Made by a program: the position numbers and the translations under genes. From assembly GCF_002289345.1 (NCBI RefSeq), contig NZ_NSDG01000046.1, forward strand, positions 31,168 through 72,832: DNA of 41,665 nucleotides, in the 5' to 3' direction. The stretch is from Pseudoalteromonas sp. HM-SA03 (GTDB lineage Bacteria > Pseudomonadota > Gammaproteobacteria > Enterobacterales > Alteromonadaceae). The notes below the pieces were generated by a model. That model saw only the letters and a program-made list of their open reading frames with translations. It ran no database searches and was not told the origin of the DNA. Of the stretch, positions 26,083 to 34,560 are shown one piece after another (the first letter of the stretch is position 1; every line of letters starts with the position of its first letter).

Positions 26083-27330
26083 TTAAATAAGCTGACCCGC
26101 GAAATACGCGCCACTATATCCAATGGTATATGCGATAAGCAGGTAGATACTCATTTTAAGATAGCTTGAGAAGGTTAAGGCTTTTACCTTGCTCATTGCA
26201 ATGATCCCCGCTGCAGAACCAATGATGAGCATAGAGCCACCAACGCCAGTCGCATAAGTAAAGGTTAACCATTGCGCTGGAGTCATCGTAATGTCTGCTT
26301 TTAATAGTGCCGCCGTCAAAGGTACGTTATCTACCGCCGCACTCATTAAACCGACCAAGTAATTTGCGTATTCCGGCGCAAGATGCAGATATAAATCGGT
26401 AAACTTAGACAGTACACCGACCTCTTTCAACGCACCAACTAATAACAGCACACCCACAAAGAACAACAAGGTGTCGTATTCAATTTCACGGATATAGTCG
26501 ATGATTTTCTTATTAACGTCTTTCTTGCGCATCAAGAATTGCGCCATTAAGAACATCAAAGACAAGCCAAATAAGAAAGTTAGCATCGGCGGTACATGGT
26601 ATTGCACGCTTAAGAATAACGTAGCAAAAATGGTTGATAAGAAGATGAGCGCAATAGTGATATCGGTCTTTTCAATTCTGCGTAATTCTGCCTTTTCAAA
26701 GGTAATTTTTTCATTCATACCAATAGAAAGCATGGCTGCTAACACAAATACGCTCAACATAGACGGCATGATCAGCAATAAAAGGTCTGGGATCGTGACT
26801 TTATCGGCTAGAAATATCATCAAGGTGGTAACGTCACCTGTGATCAATGATACCCCGCCCGAGTTGACACTGAAGATAATTAACGTCGCATATTTTATTA
26901 ACTTTTTCGGGTCAAGTTTCAAAGACATGACAACAGCTAATGAAATAAGCGTCGCAGTAATATTATCCGAGATGGATGAAAATATGAATGCAAATGCACC
27001 AACCAAAAACATTAGCTTGCGTTCGCTAATATGGGTTGGCATGATCCGATGAACAATATTTTGGATAAACCCTTTTGAGTTCAAGTAGGCAACAAACGTC
27101 ATGGCAGCCATTAAAAACAACCATAAAGTCGCGATTTCCAAAATGTTATGGTCTAGCTCAATTTGTACAATTTCTGGGCTTTGACCATGAATTGGAGAGA
27201 TAAAGGCAATAATCCAACATAAAGTACCAAAAAAAAGCGTTGTTTTGGCCTTGTTTACGTGAATAATATCTTCTATAACGATGAGTATAAAAGCGATGGC
27301 GATCAGGGTTAGAATAATGGGCGTGACCAT
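26083..27330 (-). CDS. nhaD: NhaD-type sodium/proton antiporter
   Basis: This encodes about 415 residues with roughly 12 membrane segments, of the ion-transporter superfamily NhaD group, which exchanges cytoplasmic Na+ (or Li+) for protons and matters for salt and alkaline tolerance in marine bacteria. Landmarks are LIVIEDIIHVNKAKTTLFFG near the start, FIFSSISDNITATLISLAVV (the conserved S-D-N-x-T-A), NSGGVSLITGDVTTLMIFLA (the G-D-V-T-T) and AAVDNVPLTAALLKADI (the second D-N). I use the ATG at 27330, since the longer frame opens with a TTG that lacks a ribosome-binding site. It is divergent from mksF and ends at its own terminator. Confidence 0.9.
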   Translation of the reverse strand: MVTPIILTLIAIAFILIVIEDIIHVNKAKTTLFFGTLCWIIAFISPIHGQSPEIVQIELDHNILEIATLWLFLMAAMTFVAYLNSKGFIQNIVHRIMPTHISERKLMFLVGAFAFIFSSISDNITATLISLAVVMSLKLDPKKLIKYATLIIFSVNSGGVSLITGDVTTLMIFLADKVTIPDLLLLIMPSMLSVFVLAAMLSIGMNEKITFEKAELRRIEKTDITIALIFLSTIFATLFLSVQYHVPPMLTFLFGLSLMFLMAQFLMRKKDVNKKIIDYIREIEYDTLLFFVGVLLLVGALKEVGVLSKFTDLYLHLAPEYANYLVGLMSAAVDNVPLTAALLKADITMTPAQWLTFTYATGVGGSMLIIGSAAGIIAMSKVKALTFSSYLKMSIYLLIAYTIGYSGAYFAGQLI

Positions 27331-27486
27331 AATGCGTAAACAACCTGTAATTAAATGTAACAAGGGGTGGGTTCGTTTTCGCGGCGGATTCTAGCACCAT
27401 CACAGTCCCCATGCTACGTACGATAAACATTTTGTGACAAATTGATGAAGTAGTGATGTAACTTAGCTACTACACACTGGAAAGTT

Positions 27487-28731
27487 ATGATCCCAGCAAA
27501 AAAATTATTAAATACGATAAATGAACACTGGAGCGTACTCGAGCTACTTTTTAAACGATTTAAGCTCGCAGATTTCAGTCTAAAAGATGTACAAAACATC
27601 CTAAAACAGAAAAACCCTAGCTGGTCGAGTGAACGAATTTATAAAGAAACCAATCGATTACTCCAACAAGAAATTATTATCCCTTTAGCTAAATCTTCAC
27701 AGTTAGAAATCAACCGTGCAATCGCTGACTTCGCCAGCTTTCTTTTACAAGAAGAAAGCCTCGGTTTAGCGGAAGAGATCACGGTGCTGGTAAAAGACTT
27801 AGAAAGATTAGGTAATCGCATCGCACAAGCTGGTGAAGAGGCTGACTACTCTGAGCTACGCCGTTTTAGCCGCATTATGGACGAGCGCGTTCGTAAAATT
27901 GTTAAGCTGTTCGAGCATAACGAAAGCGCTATCATGAACTTGGTTGAACAAGCAAAGTCTGACACCTCAACACTGTCTCTTGGCATGAGATATAAAGCGG
28001 TATTGGAAGCGTTTGACGAATATATCGAACCTATGCTGGAAATGGTCGATATTCATGGCCCTTTCCAACGCTGCTTTGATCAAATAGAGCTTCAGGTCAG
28101 TGAACAAATTGACGAAATTGAACAATTAGGTCGTGGCGCTGCAGACAAACGTATGCTGGAGCAGCTCAGAACACGCATTTTAGATATGCACCTCATTGGT
28201 AGAGAAAGCTTAAGCCGCAGTGCCGATCTCCTCATGCCGTTACGTGAAGAGTTACGCCGCAATACACTCATTACACGCCAAGCCTCTAAAGTCCTTGGAC
28301 AAATTAGGAAACGCGGCGTTGACCGGTTACTCTCACCAGTTCAACCAGAATTTGTGTCAGACATTCAACGTTTTAACCTCGGGCAAAAGCGTCACATGGT
28401 CGCTTATATGGCAAGTCTCGTTGAGTTTGAGCATGAAGAATATCAGCTGCCCGATCACGACGATGTGCCAGCTTATCAAAGCCCTAACATTCCAGATTAC
28501 AACTCGGTAAAAACGAGATTTCAACAAACCGGTAAAAAGCGCCAGGCACTATTGGGCTTTTTAAGCGATAGCTACCCAGATCTCGAAGCAGACGAAATGC
28601 TGTTTCTTTATCAAAAGCTGATCAACGAATCTGACTTGGCACTTAGCCAAGAGCAACAAAAGAGTAAGATCACTATCGCATCGCATACCTTCTCTTTATA
28701 TCCATTTAGTGCCAAAGCAAAACAAGATTAG
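27487..28731 (+). CDS. mksF: MksF-like condensin kleisin subunit
   Basis: This is a 414-residue kleisin of the MksBEF (MukF-like) condensin group. Kleisins bridge the two heads of the SMC dimer. The N-terminal part looks like a winged helix (LELLFKRFKLADFSLKDVQN, then SSERIYKETNRLLQQEII), the middle is long, charged alpha-helix (IQ/EEADYSELRRFSRIMDER, SEQIDEIEQLGRGAADKRML), and the C-terminus has a second small domain ending LYPFSAKAKQD. It starts a three-gene operon: mksE begins four bases after its stop and mksB overlaps mksE by four. Identity is based on length, order and helical layout, not a database match. Confidence 0.8.
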   Translation: MIPAKKLLNTINEHWSVLELLFKRFKLADFSLKDVQNILKQKNPSWSSERIYKETNRLLQQEIIIPLAKSSQLEINRAIADFASFLLQEESLGLAEEITVLVKDLERLGNRIAQAGEEADYSELRRFSRIMDERVRKIVKLFEHNESAIMNLVEQAKSDTSTLSLGMRYKAVLEAFDEYIEPMLEMVDIHGPFQRCFDQIELQVSEQIDEIEQLGRGAADKRMLEQLRTRILDMHLIGRESLSRSADLLMPLREELRRNTLITRQASKVLGQIRKRGVDRLLSPVQPEFVSDIQRFNLGQKRHMVAYMASLVEFEHEEYQLPDHDDVPAYQSPNIPDYNSVKTRFQQTGKKRQALLGFLSDSYPDLEADEMLFLYQKLINESDLALSQEQQKSKITIASHTFSLYPFSAKAKQD

Positions 28732-28735
28732 CATT

Positions 28736-29284
28736 ATGACGACAATTAACTTAGACATGCTCAATGAACTCCAAGCCATTAATAAAAAACTGGTGAGCGG
28801 GTATCATATCAGTGAGCAAGACACTACCCTTTGGCAAGAGTTAGATCAGCAAATTGATAGCTATCAAGCGCTATTTTCAGCTTTAGGCCATGACTTACAG
28901 CACGATGCCCGTGGCTTTTACTATTTGGCAAGCGATGAAAGCACGCCAAATATGGGGAAAATTTCCCGCGCAATTGCCCTAACCATTTATATTTTGATTG
29001 AGCACTATGCCAACCAAGGTAAAGATCCGCTTCGCGTACTATTTGATGAAAGCTGCGATTTAGAGCTAATGCAAACCATAGTGCAGCTCAATAAGCATCT
29101 TTTTGACCAGCTGGAGATTTTTTCGGGCTCAGATCTCAGAAAAGACGTGTTTTTACGTATGGTGAGACTGGGTCTAGCCCGTGAGGTTGAGCAAGGCTTT
29201 ATGCTACTTGCACCGATTTATCGCTACATTGACGCGCTAATGGAAGTAAACGAAGAACAGTATGATATTGAGGACGAGCTATGA
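28736..29284 (+). CDS. mksE: MksE-like condensin subunit
   Basis: This 182-residue soluble, mostly helical protein sits between the kleisin and SMC genes, where MksE (MukE-like, double winged-helix) is found. Visible segments are ALGHDLQHDARGFYYLASDE, ARAIALTIYILIEHYANQGK-like SRAIALTIYILIEHYANQGK and the closing LRKDVFLRMVRLGLAREVEQ followed by a very acidic tail (NEEQYDIEDEL). The F-Y-Y-L motif and the IALTIYIL strand are usual in MksE/DUF4194 proteins. I chose the ATG at 28736; a GTG at 28709 would overlap mksF more deeply. The stop overlaps the mksB start as ATGA, so translation is coupled. Confidence 0.8.
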   Translation: MTTINLDMLNELQAINKKLVSGYHISEQDTTLWQELDQQIDSYQALFSALGHDLQHDARGFYYLASDESTPNMGKISRAIALTIYILIEHYANQGKDPLRVLFDESCDLELMQTIVQLNKHLFDQLEIFSGSDLRKDVFLRMVRLGLAREVEQGFMLLAPIYRYIDALMEVNEEQYDIEDEL

Positions 29285-32058
29285 GCGAGCAGTTGTACGG
29301 CTTAAGTAAACTAGCATTATTAAATACCGCCGGATACGCTAAGTGTGTCATTCCTCTGGATAAAAGCGCGTCTATCTGCGCTCCGAATAACACTGGTAAA
29401 AGCTCGGTGATCAATGCGCTGCAGTTTCCACTTATCAACGATTTAAGACTGACTGAATGGGATGGTCACGATTTAGAAGAAACGCGTAAATTCTACTTTT
29501 CTTCTGATCAATCCTATATTTTGCTGGAAGCCAACCTCCCCCATGGCGATGTGGTCATTGGCGTTGCGGGGCTGGGGAAAATCGCCGGTTACGCGCACCA
29601 GTTTTTTTGCTATCAAGGCAAACTGAACCTTGATGATTACACCCAAGGTAAAAGTATCATCAAGTACACTAAGCTATTTAATCACTTACAGGAAAAACAA
29701 CTTAAGCCTGTAGAACTAAAAGCACAAGAGCTTAATGCCCTACTCACAGGTGGCGCCACACCATTTGATGGCGATATCAACCTGAAGATGATCCCACTGA
29801 ATAATGTCCAAGATGCGCCGGTATACAAAGAAATATTCCGTCGTATTCTGAATCTGCATAAGCTCGGCGCACAGGACGTAAAGCGCTTTATGCTCAAGGT
29901 GTTCGAACGCCATATGTCGAACTCGAAAGTCGACTTTTATGAAGTCTGGCGTCGCGCTTTTGATAAAGTCAACCGTGCGCGCCGTGAGCTAAATGCGCTG
30001 GAGTCGATGCAAGAGCCAATTTCAGCCCTTGAGAAAATGCTTGAAAACGAAGCGGTATTAAAAGGCAAACTGGCGGCTTACGCACCAAAACTCGATTTGG
30101 CTTTGGTCGAATATGATAACTATCACAACGAGCAAATTGCAGAGTTGGCAACACAGCTAGAAGACATCGAAGCCGAAAAGCGCGAATTTGAGTCTAAGCA
30201 GCAGCTGTACGTCCAACAGTCTCGTGATATCGAGCGTAAACAAACCCAAATAGAGCAATGGTTTACCGATTTCCACGCGTTAAAACGTGAATTTGAACTA
30301 ACTAATCATGCAACGCTTAAAACCAATTTAACGCTGTTGAAAAAGGAATATGAGCAACTTTCCTTCTCAATTAATAGTGCACAGGGGCAAAGTCTCCATA
30401 CCCTTGATTTTCGCATCAACGAAACACAAAAGCAGATTAAGAGTTTAAAACTGCAACTCAAGAACCTTGAGTTCAACCTGTTTACTCGTATGCGTGAAGA
30501 TCTTTCTTTAAAAGAAGTGGAAGAAATCTCACGGATCTTGAACCCAGATTTATTATCATTTTCAACCACTTCTCAAGGTGAAATTGATATCACCGACGAG
30601 GATGCCTTTGGCGCATTTTTAGAGTCGCTATCTAAGTCAGTTCAAGGCGGTGAGCTTAAGGTGCCTGGCGCTACCGTTAAGTTGAAAAAACTAAGTCCAG
30701 TACAAATGCAAAGCGGTGAGAACAAAGCCCAATTGCAAGCACAGCTGGAGTCACTACAACAGTCGCTTAACGACTTAAAGCAGCAGCGTGAAGTCGCTGC
30801 AAATGTCGCTGAAAAGCAAAAAGAACGTGATGCGCTTTATGATGAACTCATGGCAACAGAAGCGGCCATGAAACGCTTTGAGCAATATCAAACCATGTTG
30901 CAATCGGTCGATGCTCAACAAGCACTAAAAGAGCAACTAGAGATGGAACGAGAGCAAGTTGATGAATATTTACATGATATTCAACGTAATGCTGGTTCAA
31001 TTTCAGACCGCCGCTCTATCATTAAAAGCAAGCAAGACTTGTTGGTGCGCCAAGCCGACCGCCTAAAGCAAGTGAAGTCAGAACGTATCGACCACACACT
31101 AGACCTATATTCGGGTAAGCTGGCACCATACGAAATCGAAATTAACCTAGATTTTGATAACCTCTCTGAAGTGGTCCACCAGTTTAATAAAGATTGTAAT
31201 GAGCTTAGAAACTTAGACGTTAATGTGCGTAATACCTACTTGCATATCTACAATGCTGGGATCACTAAGTTTGAAAACGAGTCAGACGTTACTATTAAGT
31301 ATCAAAAGCTGATCAGCGCGTATCATAACTTAGATAACGAACGAGATGCCGTCGATAAACAAGCACGAGTGGCGCTCACTGAAGTGGCCGCAACCATTAA
31401 AGGATTGCGTCAAGACTTAGACCGCTTACGCCGAGAGATGAACAGCTTTAACAAAGGCATAAGCCAGCATCGTATCTCTAACTTGCAGGCATTCAAAATC
31501 AATGTCATCCCTCGTAAAATGCTAGTTGATAGCATAGATACCATTATCGGCACTTCAGATTTATATGAAAAAGGCGAAAGCTTAGACTTACTTAGTGAGC
31601 AGCCTAGCTCAGAAAAGTCTGTCAATGAGGCGAAAGATCACATCATCAAACTGGCAAGTGATAAAGCGGGATTGACGTTAACCGATCTCTTCGACATTCG
31701 CTTTGAAGTGGTCAACCGCGCAGGTGATACTGAGCACTTTGATAAAATTGACTCGGCTGGCTCAAACGGCACGCGGATCACCATCAAGCTTTTATGTGGC
31801 ATGCTATTTATTCGCTATCTATTATCTGATCAAGAACAAGCAATGTATCGTATCCCAATTTACATCGATGAAGCTGCGGATATCGACCCACAAAACCAAA
31901 AGGCTATTATCGAAACCGCACTAAGCTTTGGGTTTGTACCAATTTTTGCATCGGTGAAACCACAGATCAGCTGTGACTACTTGGTGCCGATCCGCAGTGT
32001 TGCACAAGGTAGCCAAAACTGGGTGGATGAAAAAGACTGGATAGAAGTGGAACATTAA
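29281..32058 (+). CDS. mksB: MksB-like SMC ATPase of a condensin
   Basis: This 925-residue SMC-like ATPase forms the motor of the complex that folds chromosomal (or traps plasmid) DNA. The Walker A loop is ICAPNNTGKSSVINALQFPL (residues 32-51), where the first glycine of GxxxxGKS is an alanine. Long coiled coils follow (about 240-420 and 460-790), with a small hinge-like region between. The C-terminal head has the signature-like SAGSNGTRITIKLLCGMLFI (825-844) and Walker B YIDEAADIDPQN (DEA at 863-865). It is shorter than MukB (about 1480) and typical of MksB. The usual fourth gene, mksG (jetD), is absent: a DUF4136 lipoprotein gene follows instead. Confidence 0.85.
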   Translation: MSEQLYGLSKLALLNTAGYAKCVIPLDKSASICAPNNTGKSSVINALQFPLINDLRLTEWDGHDLEETRKFYFSSDQSYILLEANLPHGDVVIGVAGLGKIAGYAHQFFCYQGKLNLDDYTQGKSIIKYTKLFNHLQEKQLKPVELKAQELNALLTGGATPFDGDINLKMIPLNNVQDAPVYKEIFRRILNLHKLGAQDVKRFMLKVFERHMSNSKVDFYEVWRRAFDKVNRARRELNALESMQEPISALEKMLENEAVLKGKLAAYAPKLDLALVEYDNYHNEQIAELATQLEDIEAEKREFESKQQLYVQQSRDIERKQTQIEQWFTDFHALKREFELTNHATLKTNLTLLKKEYEQLSFSINSAQGQSLHTLDFRINETQKQIKSLKLQLKNLEFNLFTRMREDLSLKEVEEISRILNPDLLSFSTTSQGEIDITDEDAFGAFLESLSKSVQGGELKVPGATVKLKKLSPVQMQSGENKAQLQAQLESLQQSLNDLKQQREVAANVAEKQKERDALYDELMATEAAMKRFEQYQTMLQSVDAQQALKEQLEMEREQVDEYLHDIQRNAGSISDRRSIIKSKQDLLVRQADRLKQVKSERIDHTLDLYSGKLAPYEIEINLDFDNLSEVVHQFNKDCNELRNLDVNVRNTYLHIYNAGITKFENESDVTIKYQKLISAYHNLDNERDAVDKQARVALTEVAATIKGLRQDLDRLRREMNSFNKGISQHRISNLQAFKINVIPRKMLVDSIDTIIGTSDLYEKGESLDLLSEQPSSEKSVNEAKDHIIKLASDKAGLTLTDLFDIRFEVVNRAGDTEHFDKIDSAGSNGTRITIKLLCGMLFIRYLLSDQEQAMYRIPIYIDEAADIDPQNQKAIIETALSFGFVPIFASVKPQISCDYLVPIRSVAQGSQNWVDEKDWIEVEH

Positions 32059-32165
32059 TCTCAAGTTAATGTCTTAGATACAATTATTAAAGGGTGCTTG
32101 TCTCTACCATTTAACGCCTTAACACGTTAAGGTAGAGCAGACATCCGACTAAGGAGTAAAGACAC

Positions 32166-32717
32166 ATGTTTAAGAATATTGTTATCGCCACTTTGGTGCT
32201 GATGTTAGCGGCCTGCGCCAAAACCCCTGATTGGGATTATGATAAGTCTGTACAATTCGCTAACTACAAAACCTATGCTTGGTCACCTGAAGCGGACCTA
32301 AAAAATAATGGTCGTGAATACCAAGTCAATGACTTAATGGAAAAGCGGATCCGCAGTGCAATTCAAAACGAAATGAGCAAACAAGGTTTCACCCTCACCG
32401 ATCCGCAATCGGCTGACTTACTGGTTAACTATCACGCTTCAGTTGATACAAAAATTGAATCTGACTCGCTTCACACCACGTACGGTGCGCGTTGGAACTA
32501 CTGGGGTATTGGTTGGCAAACACAGACCACAACACGTGAATATGAAGTAGGTACGCTAGTACTCGATATGATAGACAAAGCGTCTAACCAGCTAGTTTGG
32601 CGCGGTGCAAAAGAAGGTCGCTTACGTAGCAACCAATCACCAGATCAAAGAACAGCGTCAATTAACAAAACCATTTCGGAATTGCTGGCTAACTTCCCAC
32701 CACAGCCACAGCACTAA
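32166..32717 (+). CDS. DUF4136 lipoprotein
   Basis: This 183-residue protein starts with a lipoprotein signal peptide (MLAACAK; lipidated cysteine at residue 17). The mature part fits DUF4136: YDKSVQFANYKTYAWSPEAD near the start, an IRSAIQNEMSKQGFTLTD helix, LLVNYHASVD, and YEVGTLVLDMIDKASNQLVW toward the end, where W-R-G is conserved. These are periplasm-facing, membrane-anchored lipoproteins of unknown function in many Gram-negative bacteria. AAGGAG lies about nine bases before the ATG. It is 107 bases after mksB and may use its own promoter. Confidence 0.85.
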   Translation: MFKNIVIATLVLMLAACAKTPDWDYDKSVQFANYKTYAWSPEADLKNNGREYQVNDLMEKRIRSAIQNEMSKQGFTLTDPQSADLLVNYHASVDTKIESDSLHTTYGARWNYWGIGWQTQTTTREYEVGTLVLDMIDKASNQLVWRGAKEGRLRSNQSPDQRTASINKTISELLANFPPQPQH

Positions 32718-32983
32718 GCGAAAACCGGATCAAGTCTTGGCTTGATCCGAATTCCTCATCACTATTTTGAAGGTGAACAGTCTTAAGGTGAATAAGTCTA
32801 AACTTTATCTGTCAGGTTTGATTGTTAGGGTTTAATCAAATATGAGTGCTAAACTCGGCCGTCCAACAGCGATTTCATACCTTAAATCCAATTGTGATAA
32901 CGGACGCTCGCCCAACTCGTATTTGGACAGAAACGTTTTAGGTCGTCGGCTGTATTCGGTGAATTGCGCATAAAAACTCTATG
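32718..32983. other. Non-coding stretch left of the integron
   Basis: No gene is seen between the DUF4136 lipoprotein and the first attC. A hairpin CGGATCAAG/CTTGATCCG (32726-32749) just after the lipoprotein stop may end its transcript, but no T tract follows. The remaining bases hold several short inverted motifs that do not form a recognisable attC. Confidence 0.4.
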
Positions 32984-33108
32984 GGCTAGCGCCGCATTAA
33001 GGTGTGAACAGCGTAATACAAAAGCCTCAGCACAACACCTTAATCACTAAAATCAACACATAGCGAAATGCCATGCGTTGCGAATCACTCTTATACAGTT
33101 TGTTAAAT
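32984..33108 (-). repeat. attC recombination site of the PhzF cassette (VCR-like)
   Basis: Read on the minus strand, the site begins two bases after the phzF-like stop with ATTTAAC, a perfect R'' core (RYYYAAC). AACAAACTGTATAAGAGTG follows, in which TAAG-A-GTG pairs with CACCTTA leaving one extrahelical A, a hallmark of attC. ATTAAGGTGT and ACACCTTAAT (10 bp, 32996-33044) form an inner stem. The far core is GCTAGCC, a degenerate R' (the conserved GTT is GCT). Overall about 125 bases, close to the long attC sites of Vibrio-type integrons. The R'' side repeats the first ten bases of its own cassette (GTTAAATTGC). Confidence 0.85.
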
Positions 33109-33110
33109 TG

Positions 33111-33845
33111 CTACTTTTTCCGTAGCTTTGCATTTGCTGATAACACGATTGAGTCACCTAAAATACGCCTTACGCCAAAATAGCCACCTGACGACGAAAG
33201 TTGGTGTACCTGAAGTGAATCTGAGTCAAGCCTATCAAACCAGTATGGAGCTAAAGAGCATTGAGCTGAACCCGTAGCTAGATCTTCAGATATACCAATT
33301 TTGGGCGCAAAATATCTTAATACGTACCCATTTTCTCCACTTGCTGCAGTCACGATTAAAGCATGATAATTACCAAGCTGTTTAAAGCGCATATCATCAG
33401 GCTTAAAATCTCTTACAGATTCTATTGAGGGCAAGACTATAACTAAGTCTCGAGTTGAAAATACCTCAATAGCATCAACTGCCAAATCCGCTATTTCTGG
33501 CGGGACGACACATGTTTCACCTTTCCAGCTAGGCATCTCAAGAGTATACGCACCATTCTTTTTGGCGATTGAGACGTCTCCGTGTTTGCTGCTGAAAAGT
33601 ACACTATCGAGTTTGTACTTAGAGATGATTGCAGCACCAGCCCCTAAGCTACCATGCCCACACAGGTTAATTTCCCCATCCAGCGCAAACCAACGAATGT
33701 GAAACTGTCCATTAATTTTGATAACAAAAGAGGTAACTGGAAGTCCTGCTTCACAAGTTATTTTCTGTAAATCTTCATCAGAAAGCCAACTATCAAGCTC
33801 TAATACACCACAAGGGTTACCAGAAGCCGACTCACCACCAAACAC
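33111..33845 (-). CDS. PhzF-family protein carried on an integron cassette
   Basis: This encodes at least 244 residues of the PhzF/diaminopimelate-epimerase fold. Conserved parts are ESASGNPCGVLEL, RWFALDGEINLCGHGSLGAG (the C-G-H motif) and DLATGSAQCSLAPYWFDRL (G-S-A-x-C-x-L-A-P-Y-W). PhzF isomerases use a glutamate in S-E-T-x-F; here the same place reads LPVTSF, so the glutamate is Val. I give the GTG at 33845, but coding similarity extends upstream in frame through IIKLETYDV, with no ATG, GTG or TTG there. The GAGGGGG site at 33872-33878 fits an ATT or ATC start (33869/33866), so the real start is uncertain. It is the second cassette of the array. The function is unknown. Confidence 0.8.
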   Translation of the reverse strand: MFGGESASGNPCGVLELDSWLSDEDLQKITCEAGLPVTSFVIKINGQFHIRWFALDGEINLCGHGSLGAGAAIISKYKLDSVLFSSKHGDVSIAKKNGAYTLEMPSWKGETCVVPPEIADLAVDAIEVFSTRDLVIVLPSIESVRDFKPDDMRFKQLGNYHALIVTAASGENGYVLRYFAPKIGISEDLATGSAQCSLAPYWFDRLDSDSLQVHQLSSSGGYFGVRRILGDSIVLSANAKLRKK

Positions 33846-33885
33846 ATCATATGTTTCTAATTTGATAATTTCCCCCTCGATTGCA

Positions 33886-33964
33886 ATTTAACGCCTAAGC
33901 ACACCGGCACGAGCTTGCGAGTGTCCGGCAGCCGAAGGCTGCGTAGTGCTGCGTATGGTTATAT
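33886..33964 (-). repeat. attC recombination site of the first cassette
   Basis: On the minus strand this 79-base site runs from ATATAAC (R'', just after the stop of the membrane-protein gene) to GTTAAAT (R', a perfect GTTRRRY). AGCAC and GTGCT form the outer arm beside the cores. Inside, GCAGCC/GGCTGC and CCGG-x-CAC/GTG-x-CCGG make hairpins. The R'' side AGCGAAATATAAC is complementary to the first bases of the same cassette (GTTATATTTCG, 11 bases), as expected for a site that was cut from a circular cassette. R'' differs from RYYYAAC at one position. Confidence 0.8.
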
Positions 33965-33970
33965 TTCGCT

Positions 33971-34405
33971 TCACCAGTGCGCCTTGATTTTATGAAGTTT
34001 AATAAGGTATGGGATCTGTATGATTGGCTCTAGACGAATTACTAACCCAGAACCGACAAACATGGTAGCTATAGTTATAAAAAGGCCTATGTAACCAAAC
34101 ACCAAGCAAGCATTTAACCCCCACTCCTTACCAAAAAGTAGGCCATAGGCACAAATACCATTTATTAAAATGATGGTGGATATCGACAATGGCATCAGAG
34201 CAAATGCCGGTCCCTCGTACTCTAGGCCAAACATCATGTAAGAAGCTGAAAATCCAAAAAATAGAGAAGTAAGGTAGAAAAACGGGACTAGAGCCCCCAT
34301 AACAATGAATATCCAGCCAAAAACCTTAATCCACGTCGGGACAAGCGCTTTACGGTACTCTTTCTTGCTAGCACCAGTTTCTCTATTTTCGAGTACCACT
34401 TCCAT
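33971..34405 (-). CDS. Cassette-borne small membrane protein
   Basis: This 144-residue protein of unknown function has four hydrophobic segments: IKVFGWIFIVMGALVPFFYL (about 26-45), then about 60-80, SISTIILINGICAYGLL (about 72-90) and CLVFGYIGLFITIATMFVG (about 99-117). A charged N-terminus and a basic end (KLHKIKAHW) probably face the cytoplasm. The ATG at 34405 has GGGAG seven bases upstream and lies 22 bases inside the cassette, the usual arrangement. A longer frame opening at 34429 starts outside the cassette and is rejected. It is the first cassette after attI. I recognise no family. Cassette genes of this kind are often of unknown function. Confidence 0.65.
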   Translation of the reverse strand: MEVVLENRETGASKKEYRKALVPTWIKVFGWIFIVMGALVPFFYLTSLFFGFSASYMMFGLEYEGPAFALMPLSISTIILINGICAYGLLFGKEWGLNACLVFGYIGLFITIATMFVGSGLVIRLEPIIQIPYLIKLHKIKAHW

Positions 34406-34420
34406 TATGTATCTCCCGAA

Positions 34421-34560
34421 ATATAACATTTTATTCGTGCGCGTGCGCGTTTACCTCGTTGGACCAATGAAAACACGCACAGTTAACTATCTGTATGCAA
34501 CGAACTTATCAGCATTCTGCTAAATATACCATCTGGAAAAATGCGCATGCGCGTTTCCCA
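34421..34560. other. attI-like junction and repeat region of the integron
   Basis: GTTATAT on the minus strand (34421-34427) is the cassette insertion core, immediately before the first cassette. It lies between the cassettes and the divergent intI remnant, where attI is expected. Nearby are two direct 19-base repeats that share 16 positions: GTGCGCGTGCGCGTTTACC (34437-34455) and ATGCGCATGCGCGTTTCCC (34541-34559). A third, inverted partial copy, ATGCGTAAACGCGCA, lies at 34624-34638. In class 1 attI, direct repeats bind the integrase, so these are candidates for such sites. The rest of 34560-34685 is AT-rich. Confidence 0.65.

Noticed and set aside
32098..32132. Hairpin between mksB and the DUF4136 gene as a terminator
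   Set aside because: TACC..TTAACG/CGTTAA..GGTA can pair, but it is AT-rich with a bulge and lacks a T tract.
32718..32983. A third attC or cassette left of the PhzF cassette
   Set aside because: A GCGTCCGTTAT motif looks like an attC end, but no matching partner core or paired arms were found.
34406..34429. Upstream start for the first cassette gene (MLYFGRYI...)
   Set aside because: That ATG lies outside the cassette, across the recombination core, and the internal ATG has a better ribosome-binding site.
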